A stretch of DNA of 64,000 bases from Mercurialis annua (GCF_937616625.2 NC_065571.1:46671651-46735650), one strand, 5' to 3'. Shown: positions 24,603 through 36,432, counted from the first letter of the stretch. A program made the numbers and translations. The notes: generated by a model from the sequence alone, not told the origin.

Positions 24603-24972
24603 TTTTTATTTTCTTCTTTTTGTATTTTCTTCTTTTTGTATTGGATCGTAGGCGGATCCTTTGTAATTTTTGCTTGTGAATATAATGATCTTTTTTTACC
24701 ATTGTTTTTCTTTAGTCGTAGAGTTAATCTAAACTCGTTCGTTATTTTGAGAAGTTAATCTAAACTTCCGTTGGTGTGATTTATTTGTAGGTCCGGATGG
24801 ATCCTTTTATTTATTTTGACTCAGACAAGTCTAAATTTTTTTTAACTAAGATTCGAATGATTCTTGTTAAATTGTATATATTAGGTCTCGAGCGAGCCTT
24901 TAAAATTTACTTCTTAACGCCAAATCGCCCTTTTATTTCAAAAATGGGAATAAGTACATGCCATGAATTAAT
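24603..24972. other. Non-coding gap between the two convergent genes of the element
   Basis: About 370 T-rich bases between the 3' end of the opposite-strand gene and the 3' end of pol. It should hold both polyadenylation regions. A repeated phrase (TTTGTATTTTCTTCTTTTTG) lies just after 24602. Confidence 0.6.
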
Positions 24973-27900
24973 CTATTGATAATACTTTCTCAGATGCTCT
25001 ACATTCCAATATCTGGGTATCATGGATCCGGTTATTGTCTTTAATTTATATGCACCCTTGCCAGTAGCTTCTTCTACAATGTAGGGGCCTTCCCAATTTG
25101 CTTGCATTTTCTTTACTCCTGCGTTTCCTCTGCCAACTTCTGCGTTCCGTAGGACCAGATCGCCTTTTTGAAATTCTCTCGAATTTATTCTCTTGTTATG
25201 GTATCTTGCAGCTTGCTTCTTATATGTAGCGGCTCGGACCACCGCTTCATCTCTCCTTTCCTATAGTAGGTCTAGACACAGTCTTGTTCTAGCCTCGTTG
25301 GTTTCTCTTTCCAGATAGTTCACCCTGATACTGGGTACGCCAATTTCTACCGGAATTACCGCTTCGGTGCCATAGGCGAGTCTGAAGGGTGTCTCGCCAG
25401 TCCCCTTTCTAGGAGTTGTTCTGTATGCCCACAGAACGCTGTATAATTCTTCTGCCCAGTTTTCCTTATACTGAGAAATCCTCTTCTTTATTCCTTGTGC
25501 TATGGTTCGGTTGGTGACTTCCGTCATTCCGTTTGTTTGGGGGTGCGCCACCGAAGTAAATTTCAAATTGATCATTAGCCCTTTGCAGAATGCCTTGAAC
25601 CGTTTGCAGTTGAATTGTTTGCCGTTGTCTGCTATTACAGTGTGGGGTATGCCAAATCGGCATATTACTTCGTTCTTGAAGAATTCTTCTACTCTGGGTG
25701 CAGTGATGGTTGCGACTGGTGCTACCTCTACCCATTTTGTGAAGTGCTCTATCGCGACGATTAGGAATTTCAATTGATGTTTTCCCGTTTCAAACGGTCC
25801 AACTATATCGATCCCCCATGTGGCGAACGGCCAAGGGCTCTCCATTGATCCTTGAGGTACTGCTGGTTTGCGACTGACATTGTCGTGTCTTTGGCATTTA
25901 TCACATTTCTTGACTAATGTTTTTGCATCTTCGTTGATGGTCGGCCAGTAATATCCTTGGAGTATTGTTTTTCTTGCTATGGTGATTGCTCCTTCGTGTG
26001 CTCCGCATATTCCTTCGTGGATTTCTTTTAGGATGGATTCCCCTGTCTGGGGCGAGACGCACCTAGACCATGGATGAGTTAAGGAGGTTCGGTAAAGAAC
26101 TCCGTTGTGAAATGAGTAGTTGGCAGATTTTCTGATGGTGCGGATGGCTTCGATTTTGTCTGTTGGTAATTCGCCGTGGTCTAAATATTTGATCAATGGG
26201 GTCATCCAGGAGTCGGCCTCTTCGATTGCCATGACTTCTACTTTTCTGGTGCTCGGCGATTCGAGAGTTTCTTTTAACTGCATTTTAGTGAATAGATCTC
26301 CGAGTTCCGATGCCGATTTGGCGATGGCGTCGGCTTCAGTGTTTTCCTCTCTTGGAATTTGAATGATTTCCCATTGCCCTCCTTGTGCTTCCAGCTGTTG
26401 GAGCTGTGTTATGACTTACCCCCAGATATTCGATCATCCCTGTTTCTTTGGCTTGATATTCTCCCTTGACCTGATTTACCACCAGCTGGGAGTCGCTATA
26501 GATCCTTAGGATTTCTGTTCTTATTTCTAACGCTAGGCCGAGGCCTGCGATTAGGGCTTCGTACTCAGCTACGTTGTTGCTGGCGGTGAATTGGATGTTT
26601 ACTCCATATTCGATTTTAATTTTTTCGGGTCCTCTGAGGATGGCTCCTGCTCCGGCTCCTTTTTCATTTGATGCTCCATCTACGTGAAGTTCCCATACTA
26701 AGGCTGGTTTGGGCTGACCAGTCTTGGTTGGAGTTATTTCTGCTACGAAGTCCGCCAAAGCTTGCGCTTTTAGAGTCGGGCGAGGTTCGTATCTTATGTC
26801 ATGTTCGCTGAGTTGGATGGACCAGTGGACCAATCTCCCGGACGTTTCTGGTCGTTGGATCGCCTTTTGCAATGGTTGATTCGTTCTCACTACCACGTTG
26901 TGACTTTAGAAGTAGTATCTCAGCTTTTTAGCTGTGGTTAATACAGCCAGTGCCATTTTTTCGATCTCGGGGTATCTTGTCTCCGCGCCTTTCAGGACTC
27001 GGCTAATGTAGTAGATTGGCTTCATTTTATTGTCTTCTTCCCTCACCAGCACTATTCTGATAGTCTCGTTTGTGGTGCTGATGTATAGATACAACGTCTC
27101 CCCTTTCAGCGGTCTGCTGAGCAATGGAGAGGTGACGAGGAACTTCTTTATTTCTTCAAAAGCGTTCTCGCAGTCTTTGTTCCATTCAAATTTTTGTGTT
27201 CCTTTGAGGGCTTTGAAGAAAGGCAAGCATCTTTTTGCTGAGCAGGACATGAATCTTCCGAGTGCTGTGATTCGCCCGTTGAGTTTTTGAACTTCGTTTA
27301 TATTTCTTGGTGCCTTCATGTCCATAATTGCTTTGATCTTCTCAGGGTTCGCCTCTATTCCTCTTTGAGATATCATAAATCCCAGGAATTTCCCGCCTTG
27401 TACGCCGAACGTGCATTTGTCTGGGTTCAGCTTCATTCCGAATTTATTCAGTATGTTGAATGTTTCTTCCAGATCTTTTGCATGGGTTTCCTCGTTCTCA
27501 CTTTTGATGATTAGATCGTCTACATACACCTGGACTCGTTTTCCTATCTCGTCTTTGAACATGAAATTCATAAGCCTTTGGTATGTTGCTCCGGCGTTTT
27601 TCAACCCGAAGGGCATCGCCGTGTAGCAGTAGGTTCCTCCCTCCGTGATGAATGAAGTTTTTTCCTGGTCTTGTTCCTTCATCTGGATTTGGTGGTAGCC
27701 TTGAGCTGCGTCGGCTAGGCTATACATCGCGTGTCCGGCAGTAGAGTCCACGAGTTGATCGATGTCTGGCAGAGGGTAGCTATCTTTAGGACACGCTTTG
27801 TTCAGATCGGTGTAATCTACACACATTCTATTTTTTCCGTTAGCTTTTTTTACGATAACTACGTTAGCTACCCACTCGGGGTAGTGGACTTCTCGGATGA

Positions 27901-28807
27901 ATCCCGCTTTCTCCAATTTTTCTACTTTTTCAGCGATTATTTTCTGTTTTTCTTCCGAGAACTTCCTTTTCTTCTGTTTTACGGGGTTCGCCGTTTCTGC
28001 TATATTTAGATCATGCGTAATGACCTGGGGGTCTATTCCGACAATTTCTGACGCGTTGGCGGCGAAGGTTTTGATGTTGTTTTTCAGCATGGCCGTGATT
28101 TCGTCTTCGATTTTTGGGTTCATGTTTGCGCCGAGATTTACTCTTTTTTCCTTGCCGAGTTGTAATTTCTTTGTTTCGCCTTCGGGTGCTGTTTCTTTTT
28201 CTTCGATGTCGTGATTAAGGATTTCTTCTATCGCCATCGTTTCGCCTGATTCTTCCATTGATCGTTCGTAGCACTTCTTTGCCTCGGCTCGATTTCCTTG
28301 TATCGTGATAATTCCCTGCCTTGTTGGTATCTTCATGGTTAGTGCTTTTACACTCGTCACGGCGGCTGAGTCGTGGAGGAAAGGTCTCCCCAATATCGCG
28401 TTATACGGCAAGTCGATTTCTACGACACTAAACCGCGTAGGTAATTCCTCGCTTTTCCTTGTCCTTCCTAGCTTGACATCAAGTGTGATTGTTCCGTTGG
28501 GCTTAATTGGTGAGCCCCCAAATCCTACCACAGGTGTGGCATTTCTTTTTAATTCTGCTAGTTCTCTTCCTAGGCTTTCGTAAGCCTTTCTTGTTATTAA
28601 GTTTATTGCGCTTCCTTCATCGATCAGGATTCTTTCGACATTCCAGTGTTCGATGAACATGGCTACCACCAGAGCTTCGTTATGCTCTTCAGCTATTCTT
28701 CCAAAATCTTCCCCGTCAAAAGCTACTGGGGGAGGAGTTGAGAGTTCTATTGCTTTCCGTTTTCTCTGTGACGTTTGATTCTTCAGGTTTACTCTTTCAG
28801 AAGTCAT
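24973..28807 (-). pseudogene. Ty3/gypsy pol (protease, RT, RNase H, integrase), disrupted
   Basis: Starts at ATG 28807, only 83 bases inside the 5' LTR. Protease comes first, with the active-site area ILIDEGSAIN. RT carries the motifs SLADAAQGYHQIQM, AMPFGLKNAGATYQ and VYVDDLIIKS. RNase H has HVDGAS, NNVAEYEAL and IYSDSQ. Integrase has the HHCC finger (GAHEG ... CDKCQRH) and catalytic D (GIDIVGPF), D (IADNGKQF) and E (MTEVTNR). Three breaks are seen: TAA at 26906-26908 between RT and RNase H, a frameshift near 26416-26423, and TAG at 25261-25263 near the integrase end. Both stops look like C-to-T changes of glutamine codons. The C-terminal tail runs to 24973. Gag is missing. The organisation fits the Tat clade. 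Confidence 0.93.
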
Positions 28808-28872
28808 CTTCTTCAATGAAATTTGTTTTTGAGTTCAGAAAAGCTCCTTCTATTTGAAGTTTAGTTAAGCTT

Positions 28873-28890
28873 TTCCCACAGACGGCGCCA
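28873..28890 (-). other. Primer-binding site of the Tat-type element
   Basis: Two bases inside the 5' LTR the minus strand reads TGGCGCCGTCTGTGGGAA. The first nine bases fit the 3' end of plant tRNA-Asp; the rest does not, so the primer tRNA is uncertain. Confidence 0.7.
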
Positions 28891-28892
28891 AT

Positions 28893-29524
28893 TGATGGAG
28901 TCTGCCTTCTGAACCGGTGAGTAAGACCTGCAAAACAAGGTAGAAGCTAACCGGACGGTGGTTGTCCGATTAACTCTCCGATTCTAAAGTCAGTTTAGAG
29001 CTTTGAGCAGCGTTTTGTGTATATGAATGTAATTGTGATTCTAGGCATACCTCGTGCTCCTATTATAGTAGTCGAATATACCTAGTAGAGTCGTAATAGG
29101 CAGGTGAATCCTACTTTGTAGGGATTCGGCAACATAGTAGGGATTCTCCTGATTTGTCGAGATCTACCTTAATCTGATAAGAGTCCTATTTAGGAACGTC
29201 TTCCTAAATAGTCTTATCTTCCTAAGATAGAGCTTATCCTTCCATATATAGTGTTTGTATCCGAATAGGAAAATACTTCCATTCTTGGTCGATTACCCGA
29301 ATCCCGGACCTAGCGCGCTTCGGGCGGATCATGTGGGATTCGGTCTTTATTGGCAAATCACCGAATCTCAAGGGATTCGGTATCAGTTGGCATATCACCG
29401 AATCTCAAGGGATTCGGCGTCTCCTTCATATCTTCGGACCTTCAGGGCGAGTCCGGTATCACCTGAGAGCGGATCTCCTATGACTCGGCTCCATTATATT
29501 TACTGTAGGATTCGGTATCCATCA
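28893..29524 (-). repeat. 5' LTR of the Tat-type element
   Basis: Same length as the partner LTR, with ten substitutions and no indel seen. One of them changes the TATA-like core to TATAATAGG in this promoter-bearing copy. Confidence 0.97.
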
Positions 29525-30408
29525 ATTAGGTTTATATCATCCACAATCCTTGATTTTTGAACCTTATATCACGGTTGTCTCTAAATTTCAATTTAGGTCC
29601 GGAAATTTTCTAATCTTCGATTTGAAAGTGATAAAAAAAATTCGTCCAATTTTTATTTAACACGGTTGACATTCTATAGTGTGGCACTTAAAAAAATTAA
29701 AACACATACGATCATCTCCATCTCATCTTATACGTTATAAAAAAAACCTTACAAATCTAAAATACTCAAATCCTAAAAAGAGCTCTAAAGCTAATAACCT
29801 ACCTAGCTGCTATCCTTAAATCTCAATTATAGTCGCCTCCTAATTCTCAGTCGCCGCTAATTTTAAATCCTTGTTGTCATCTCTTTTGTCGCCTAAACCC
29901 ACCACCGTTCATCTGTACCACTGCCTTCACTACCACCATTGTCATTTTCTTTGTCCTTAGAATGGGACGCTTTAATCAAAATGAATAAAATTAAAAAAAA
30001 GACACAAAAACAAAGAAGAAGCAAAACTTAATCAATTAACCAACTAGTTTGATTCAAGAACAAACTTATTGCATTAATAAATAAAAAATTAATTGTTAAT
30101 CAAGAAATTAAAGCAAATAAATTGTCGTTGTTAAGAGAGAGAAAAATTGTCATTGGTGATGTCGGACGATGGAAATGACCACAGTCGTTGGTAATGACGA
30201 ACCGATTGTTGTTGCTGGCAAGAAATTGAAAATAAATCAAATTGGTGATTTGATTTACAAATAACTCTAAAAATAAAAGTAATTATTTAATGTGTTATGA
30301 ATTAATTATTTCAATTATTATTTTTAATAGGAATAATTTAATTTATATAAGAAATATATTATTTTTATTATATTTTATTTTTATCATTTGACTTATATTT
30401 AACAGTAT
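29525..30408. other. Gene-free AT-rich stretch
   Basis: Begins with the right target duplication ATTAG. Contains fragments with GTCGCC and GTCGTTGTT words near 29830 and 30120-30240 that look like worn repeat DNA; no element ends or coding frames are recognised. Confidence 0.5.
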
Positions 30409-30680
30409 TGATGAAGTTGGTCTTCTCGACGGGTTAACATGCAAAATAGAGGTTATAACGTTGATCAGACGATGATTGTCCGATGAGCACTTTGATGCTT
30501 TAGTCAGTTTTTATTTGAAGACAAGTAATCGTAATGAATACAATATAAAGCATGCCTCAATTTTCTTATATAGTGGTGAGGTGGAGCATACCTACTAGTT
30601 CTAATAGGATTAGGAGTCCTATTTTGTAGTAGTTCTAATTCGAACGGATTAGGATTATCGGTTAATTAGATCTCTTAAAA
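30409..30680 (+). repeat. Diverged, truncated LTR related to the Tat-type element
   Basis: The stretch begins TGATGAAGTTGGTCTTCTCG and goes on with ATGATTGTCCGATGAG and TTTAGTCAGTTTTTA, following the order of phrases at the start of the 21549 LTR (TGATGGAGTCTGCCTTCTGA, GGTTGTCCGATTAACT, AAAGTCAGTTTAGAG). It continues through a TATAGTGGTGAGG / CTACTAGTTCTAATAGG section before similarity fades. Only the first ~270 bp are left; an older relative of the same family. Confidence 0.75.
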
Positions 30681-30689
30681 TGTATGTTT

Positions 30690-32140
30690 AGTGTATTTTT
30701 AAGATTAATCGTCATGAAAAATAATCGCTTAAAGTTGTTGTAAATCGGTGTTTTCTTTCAGTGTTTAATTTGCTTTTAAACACTTCAAGATTATTATATA
30801 TGTTTTTTTGTTCTTTTTATGCTTTTTTGACTACTATTTGCATGAAAAACAGATTAAAAAACGAGCTAAAAACGCTCAAAAACGAATGTTGAAAACTGTT
30901 GTTGTTGCCCGTAATGCTTGCGCCGCTGCCACTCAGACCGGTGGTGCCGCCAGAATAAGGGGCATCGCCACCTCAACTGCCGGCGCTGGAAGTCACATCG
31001 GCGCCGTGTTCTTCATTTCCAGCTTTCCTGGACCTGCTTCCCAGATCCTTTCAGACTTGATCTAGACTTTCAAACGCGTTTTTCGAGATCATTTGGGTTC
31101 GGAATTAGGCCCTCTTAAGACCTAAAAATACAGATTTTAATTTACTTTAATTTTCTGCATTGTAACGGGTTAGGCCCGATTAAAACGGACCTTAAAGTCT
31201 AGTAATGTAACATAAAGTATAAATCAGGCCCACGAGCCAGATGCCCGCAAACCAACAACTTCCAGAGTAGATTATGGGTTCACCAGAGCTCGGAATCAAC
31301 CACAGTTCAAACCGATGGAATCATATCGACGAGACGGGCAACTTCCGCGTTTTAACCGAGAGCCAATTCTGACCACACTGACGATCAAAACCGCGTGAGT
31401 GCAAGGCACTCAAAAAGTCAATGAGGTTTAAAAGTATCTCTAATCTTGCATGTATACCAATTGAACATGGGCCAGTTTACAATGTTTACCGCTTTCCAAA
31501 TCATGACAAATTCAATACCAAAAGGCTAAAAGACTAACCACATTAATTTAATAAATCAAATCAATTCCAGCCAGTCATTTAGACATTTTAGGACTACCAC
31601 AAAAAAGTAGTAATAGTTGTATAGGTTATTCAATATCACCTAATAAAATCAATCTCACTTAAACATCCAATTTTAGGCTTTGTGCATGAAATCGATCTAG
31701 ACCAGTCAAACTTATGCTACTTACTAGAAATCACTAGGTTTATATGTATGCTTAGGAGTACCTGCTATTTGTTTTGCATGTCTACTCCAGATCGAGTCAT
31801 ATACGAGTCTATTTGTTAACACACTTTCAGACTTGTTTACTTCTGGCAATATATCCTATAAACTGTTATCGAATGTTGAGATAGGAATAAAACAAATATG
31901 TCCAGTAAAATAAAGTCGGTAACAGATAAGTCAAGCACACGAGTCTCGGGGAGGTCCACAAACCCGGTCTTTTTGGTTCGATGCATGATAATCTTACCGA
32001 AGGCGAGTAAGGTTATCTAGTTGGTAGAAAAGGCAATTCTAGTTAAACTAGGTGGCGACTCCATTTTTCAAACTTTTTCCAGAATGAGAAGTCAGCCATA
32101 AACCTGGACGAGCAACCCCGAAATCTGCTTCCCTCACAAT
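30690..32140. repeat. Repeat-derived DNA, possibly part of an old gypsy element
   Basis: No gene. Positions 32051-32060 (TGGCGACTCC) resemble the tRNA-Arg-type primer site of Ogre-like elements; what precedes it could be an LTR and what follows a leader, but I find no partner LTR. An open stretch around 30900-31060 is GC-richer without recognisable protein. Low-confidence assignment. Confidence 0.3.
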
Positions 32141-32329
32141 TATTTTCTATTAAACTTATCTATTACGAATATATATTTTAATATTTAATTAGTAACTGTT
32201 AATGAAATTTACAAATTAAATCAAAATCAAAATTATTAATATGATATGTTTCTTGCATATAAAATAAAAATCATATAAAATTAGAAATTTGTCATTTAAT
32301 ATAGCATTATGCATTGGAGTGTCCTCCTT

Positions 32330-32830
32330 CTGATTTTTGAAGTATCTTCAGGGTTTGGGTAACGTCCGAACCTCAGGTTACCTCAAGAATTAGAGAAATA
32401 ACAATCAAGAAGCGGTAGCAAACCCGACTCCGACATAATTTCAAATTATTTTCTTGATCTTTGATGTCATTTCGGGGTTTGAATAAACAACCAAACCCCA
32501 AAATAACAAGAATATCTGGGAAACAATCTTGAACAACTAATAAAAACAAAAACAACATACGGAAGAGGATGTAAATAACCTAGGAAGACGAGTGAACTAG
32601 ATTACTTTCCTGGGTCTTAAAGGTAACTTCGGAGTTGGAGTAACGTCCAAACCTCGAGTTATCTCCAAGACCCGAGAAACGTTAACTTGACAACAAACTA
32701 CTACAAAAGATACATAGGTCTCTTCAAAATTTGGAGGCGATTTCTAGGTTTTGAGACCCGTCTAAACTCGCAAATATCTTCAAAGTCAGAACACATATGT
32801 GAGGCCAAAAGCATTAAAATAAACAAATTG
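32330..32830. repeat. Two imperfect copies of a GTAACGTCC-containing unit
   Basis: The phrases GGGTAACGTCCGAACCTCAGGTTACCTC (around 32355) and GGAGTAACGTCCAAACCTCGAGTTATCTCC (around 32640) are diverged copies about 285 bases apart. Their flanks are also loosely similar (GGGTTTG..AAACCC, GGTTTTGAGACCC). Non-coding. Confidence 0.5.
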
Positions 32831-33309
32831 TGTCAAAAATGACCTAAACATAGATATCTAGAAAACGCAAAATGATGGAACACTCTCTTACTCTTCTTTA
32901 CGTACATTTTATTACCCTATTGAATACTCAACTCAAAGCGAATTCAGAGTCCAAAAACCAGAGTTCCCTTTAGCTACTTTCGTTATTTGTCTTCCACATG
33001 AGATCTGATTCATTCTTAGACCACATTCAGATCCATCAGAAACCATATCAAACTGTCTCTCCAGATCCATCAATTCCATTTCAATGGAGTTTCTTAGCAA
33101 ATTCTATATAAGTTATTCTATAATTCATCTGATACTTTCAATTTATAACACAAACAATCAAAAATACGAAGCAAATAAAAAATCACCGATGAAAAAATCG
33201 ATCGTATCGTCCCAAAGAATTTGAAGCAACAAATTTTTCTGCAATCTCCACCACTGTATCCTCTTATTATGAATCTTATTCTTCCTCTTTCTATATTTTT
33301 ATCTTTTAA

Positions 33310-33870
33310 TTGTCAATTTTTATTAATTTTTGTTCATACGTTTGAAACCATTACAAATTGTTTGAAACTGTTTTTTTGAAACTATTTGAAGATAGATATT
33401 GCTGCAATTTTTTAAAAAAAATTGTTTGAAATCTTTGTAAACTGTTTGAAACTGTTTTAGAGACTGTGTTAAAATTGTTTTAAACTGTTTGAAACCATTG
33501 TAAACTATTTGAAACTTTTGTAATCATGTTTTGAAATCCTTATGAGATGTTTGAAATTGTTCGAAAATTTTATAAACTGTTTGAAATCTTTTTAGTCTAT
33601 TTTAAAACCTTCCATAACTGTTTGAAATTGTTGAAAATCTTTGTGCACTGTTTGAAACTTTTACAATCTGTTTTAAAACCTTTGTCAACTATTTGAAACT
33701 GTTGTTTGAAATTGTTCGAAACTTTTGTAAAATGTTTTCGAAACCTTTATAAACTGTTTGAAGCTATTATATAAACTTTTAAATTATTGTTACAAATCTA
33801 TTTTCAAAATTTTTTTGAAACCGTCTGAGACCCTTAGTTAAGTTGTCTTTGAAAAACAGTTGTCTAAGTG
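33310..33870. repeat. Degenerate TGTTTGAAA minisatellite
   Basis: More than fifteen drifting copies of a 15-25 base unit such as AAACTGTTTGAAACTTTTGT, all in the same orientation. No coding or element boundary seen. Confidence 0.85.
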
Positions 33871-33899
33871 TGTCTTAAAAAGCATTTGCAACCCTTTAA

Positions 33900-34339
33900 A
33901 TCATTTGTAGTAAAAATACAAAGCACAAGAGTGTAGAATATAAAATTCATACACGCTGGAGTATGACTTCTAAATTTTAATTTTGGGATTAAATTTTATA
34001 AATATTCTTATAATTTTAGCTATTTTCCTAAAAATCCCTTATTAAAATCTCTTGATGTTTTTTGTTCAATTTGTTGCAAAGAAAATAGAGAAAATGACAA
34101 AACTATATAAAAAGAGGAAGAAAAAAACAACAATGCTAAATTTGCCGAAATATTACATGAGCATCTCAAAAAATTAAAACTTTACATTTAATACCTTCCC
34201 AATGAGGATGTAACGCATGGCACACACCAAACAAATAAAAAAAGGTCAAAAACGCGTCAGAATAGGTCAAAAACGCGTAAGAAACGCGTCTAACATGCGT
34301 CTGACACGCGCGTTAGAACCGTGCGTCAGTCACACGTCA
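33900..34339. other. Gene-free stretch with an ACGCGT cluster
   Basis: AT-rich, except for 34235-34335 where AAAACGCGT, AAACGCGTC, CATGCGTCTGACACGCGCG and related words occur repeatedly. Nothing coding is visible. Confidence 0.6.
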
Positions 34340-35140
34340 TTTTGTCAAACTATTCAAATATGTATCATTCATGTATCTGTTATGTATTAGATACGTATCA
34401 AGGACATATCTGATTATTATTTTTTCATATTTCTAACACAAAAATAAATAAAATATATAAATAAATATATAATTAATATGTATTATTTATGTGTCTCTGA
34501 AGTGTATATATAATATATTTTAAATTAAAAGATATACGTATCACGTGTTTTAATTAAAAATTCACGCATCAAATAACATCAATAACATTTTGATATGTTA
34601 CTATTCACTATAAATTGATGCATAAAAATAATAAGTTATAATTTTTTTAACTCAACTTTTATTAATATAAATATCTTTATATACATGTGAAATACAAAAA
34701 AAAAGAACTAGTAACGATATTTATCCCCGCCATTGATAAAAATACTATATATATATATATATGTTATTAATATGTATTATTTATGTGTATCAAAACTATA
34801 TTATTAATGTGTATTATTTATGTATCTCAAAAACTATTTAAACAAACATAATTTACTTCACGACTCTTTTTATTTGCCAGCTCTAATAAATTACAACCAC
34901 TACTATCCACAATATATCAGAGATCTCGACAATACTACATCTCAAAATACACAAATAATACATATTAAAATAAAAAATATACGTTTAAACTATTTCTGAT
35001 ATGTATAAAAAAACTTGTTGAATATGTATAATATTTGTATTTGAGTTATATATTTAACACATTGAATATATAACTTACGAGTAGTTGAAATGTATCTATA
35101 ATATATATGAAAATAAAAAAATATGTTACATGCTCTGTAA
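34340..35140. repeat. AT-rich GTATGTATC-type degenerate array (copy 1)
   Basis: Words such as GTATCTGTTATGTATTAGAT and TGTATTATTTATGTGTATC recur, and their inverse (AATACACAAATAATACAT) appears towards 35000. It resembles 49790-50940 in composition and in lying next to a MITE-like end containing CCCCTAAACTAT. Confidence 0.55.
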
Positions 35141-35143
35141 ATG

Positions 35144-35437
35144 GCTCAATACATCATTTCACCCCTAAACTATATCAATTTATTTTCTGCGACCTCTAAA
35201 CTAATTTCGTGTTATATTGGATCTCTTAACTCTCTTTTTTGTTCTATTAAACCCCTCATTCGAAACGTGCACACCACGCGCGATGACGTGGATATAATCC
35301 TGACATGGCTTTGCTGACATGGGGTTAAATAGAACAAAAAAAATAGTTAAGAGCTCCAATGGAACACTAAAATAGTTTAGAGGTCATATGGAACAAAAAG
35401 ATAAAGTTAAGGGGTCAAAAAATTTATTAAGCCTAAA
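35144..35437. mobile_element. MITE with GGCTTAATACA... inverted ends
   Basis: Left end GGCTCAATACATCATTTCAC followed by CCCTAAACT; the right end is its inverse (TAAGGGGTC...TTATTAAGCC). The internal arms remain complementary for over 100 bases around a GC-richer centre (ACGCGCGATGACGTGG). A short TAAAT duplication may flank it. Non-coding. The family is probably Mutator-like, but the target duplication is not clean. Confidence 0.65.
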
Positions 35438-35880
35438 TATATATTTTTTAATTTAAAATAATAAATGATGTACTTTACATATTATTTGAAAAAATTATTT
35501 AAGGTTAAGTACTTTAAAAATCATAAAATTTAGCGTATTTTCCAATTTTAACACAAATTTTAAAAATTCAGAATTGATTTGAAAAATTTGAAATTGCAAA
35601 AAATTAAAAACAGGTATATTAAAATTTTTAAAATTAAAAATTTGTGAAACACACTAAAAATTATAATTTCATAAATAATTAAATCTTTATTTAATATTAT
35701 CACAGTATAGTAAATTTATATATTTTATAATATCATTAAAAATAGACCAACTCTCTTTATCATTATTGAAATATAAACAAATATTTACATGTATAAGAAG
35801 TTATATTATGTAATTATTTGACTAAATTTCAATTTTTTTTATTTTTTTATTTTTATTGTCGTAACAATTTACAAAAATAT
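35438..35880. other. AT-rich stretch, nothing recognised
   Basis: Low-complexity AT-rich DNA between two MITEs. Confidence 0.6.
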
Positions 35881-35882
35881 TA

Positions 35883-36164
35883 CTCCCTCCGTCGTAATAT
35901 AGTTGTCCGCTTTACCTTTATCACACAGTTTAAGAAAAATAATTATTGTTATGAGTTTTGTAAATTTTTCCTTACTTTTCTTGTCATTATCCTTATTTAA
36001 TATAAACTTCACTTGCAATTTACTTTTCATTTACTCATTAGTGGACTTTAAATAGGGGTAATATAGAGAAATTGAGTATAAAAGTTGTTAATTTTTAAAA
36101 GTGGACTAGAGTTTTAGGACAAAAATATATCTCAAAGTGGACAACTCTATTGGGATGAAAAGAG
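35883..36164. mobile_element. Stowaway-type MITE, second copy
   Basis: 282 bp between TA dinucleotides (35881-35882, 36165-36166). Similar along its length to the copy at 3589-3870 but more diverged, with the right end changed to GGGATGAAAAGAG. Confidence 0.9.
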
Positions 36165-36432
36165 TATTAAAATTTAAAATAAATTTATTTTTTAAAAATT
36201 TATATGTGATCGTATATATATTTCTAATCGTTCGTGTTAGACATAAAATGGTTGAAAATTAAATAATTGTATTTTAAAGAAGGTTAAATGGGTAAAAATA
36301 AAAAATTTGAAGGTGAAGTAGGAAAATAAAATAAGTTCATAGGTTAAAAGAATAAAATAGTGTAGTTCAGGGGTTAAATAGAGCAATTTATACATTTTAA
36401 TTACCCTCCACGCGCTTCAAAGCGTTTGAAAA

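Larger units (their letters stand above)
21549..29524 (-). mobile_element. Ty3/gypsy Tat-type LTR retrotransposon, complete in outline, gag-less
   Basis: A 7,976-bp element bounded by ATTAG at 21544-21548 and 29525-29529. Two 632-bp LTRs (TGATGG...CCATCA) differ at ten positions by eye (about 1.6%). Reading on the minus strand: 5' LTR (28893-29524), primer-binding site, a very short leader, protease, RT, RNase H and integrase in one damaged frame, then a gene on the opposite strand, a purine tract and the 3' LTR. An opposite-strand extra ORF between integrase and the 3' LTR is known from some Tat-clade elements such as Grande. Gag is absent, so the copy could move only with help in trans; pol is also broken. 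It appears young by LTR divergence. Confidence 0.95.

Noticed and set aside
30808..31065. 85-residue plus-strand frame (AATQTGGAARIRG...)
   Set aside because: Locally GC-rich but with no recognisable domain, promoter or splice context; treated as repeat-derived.
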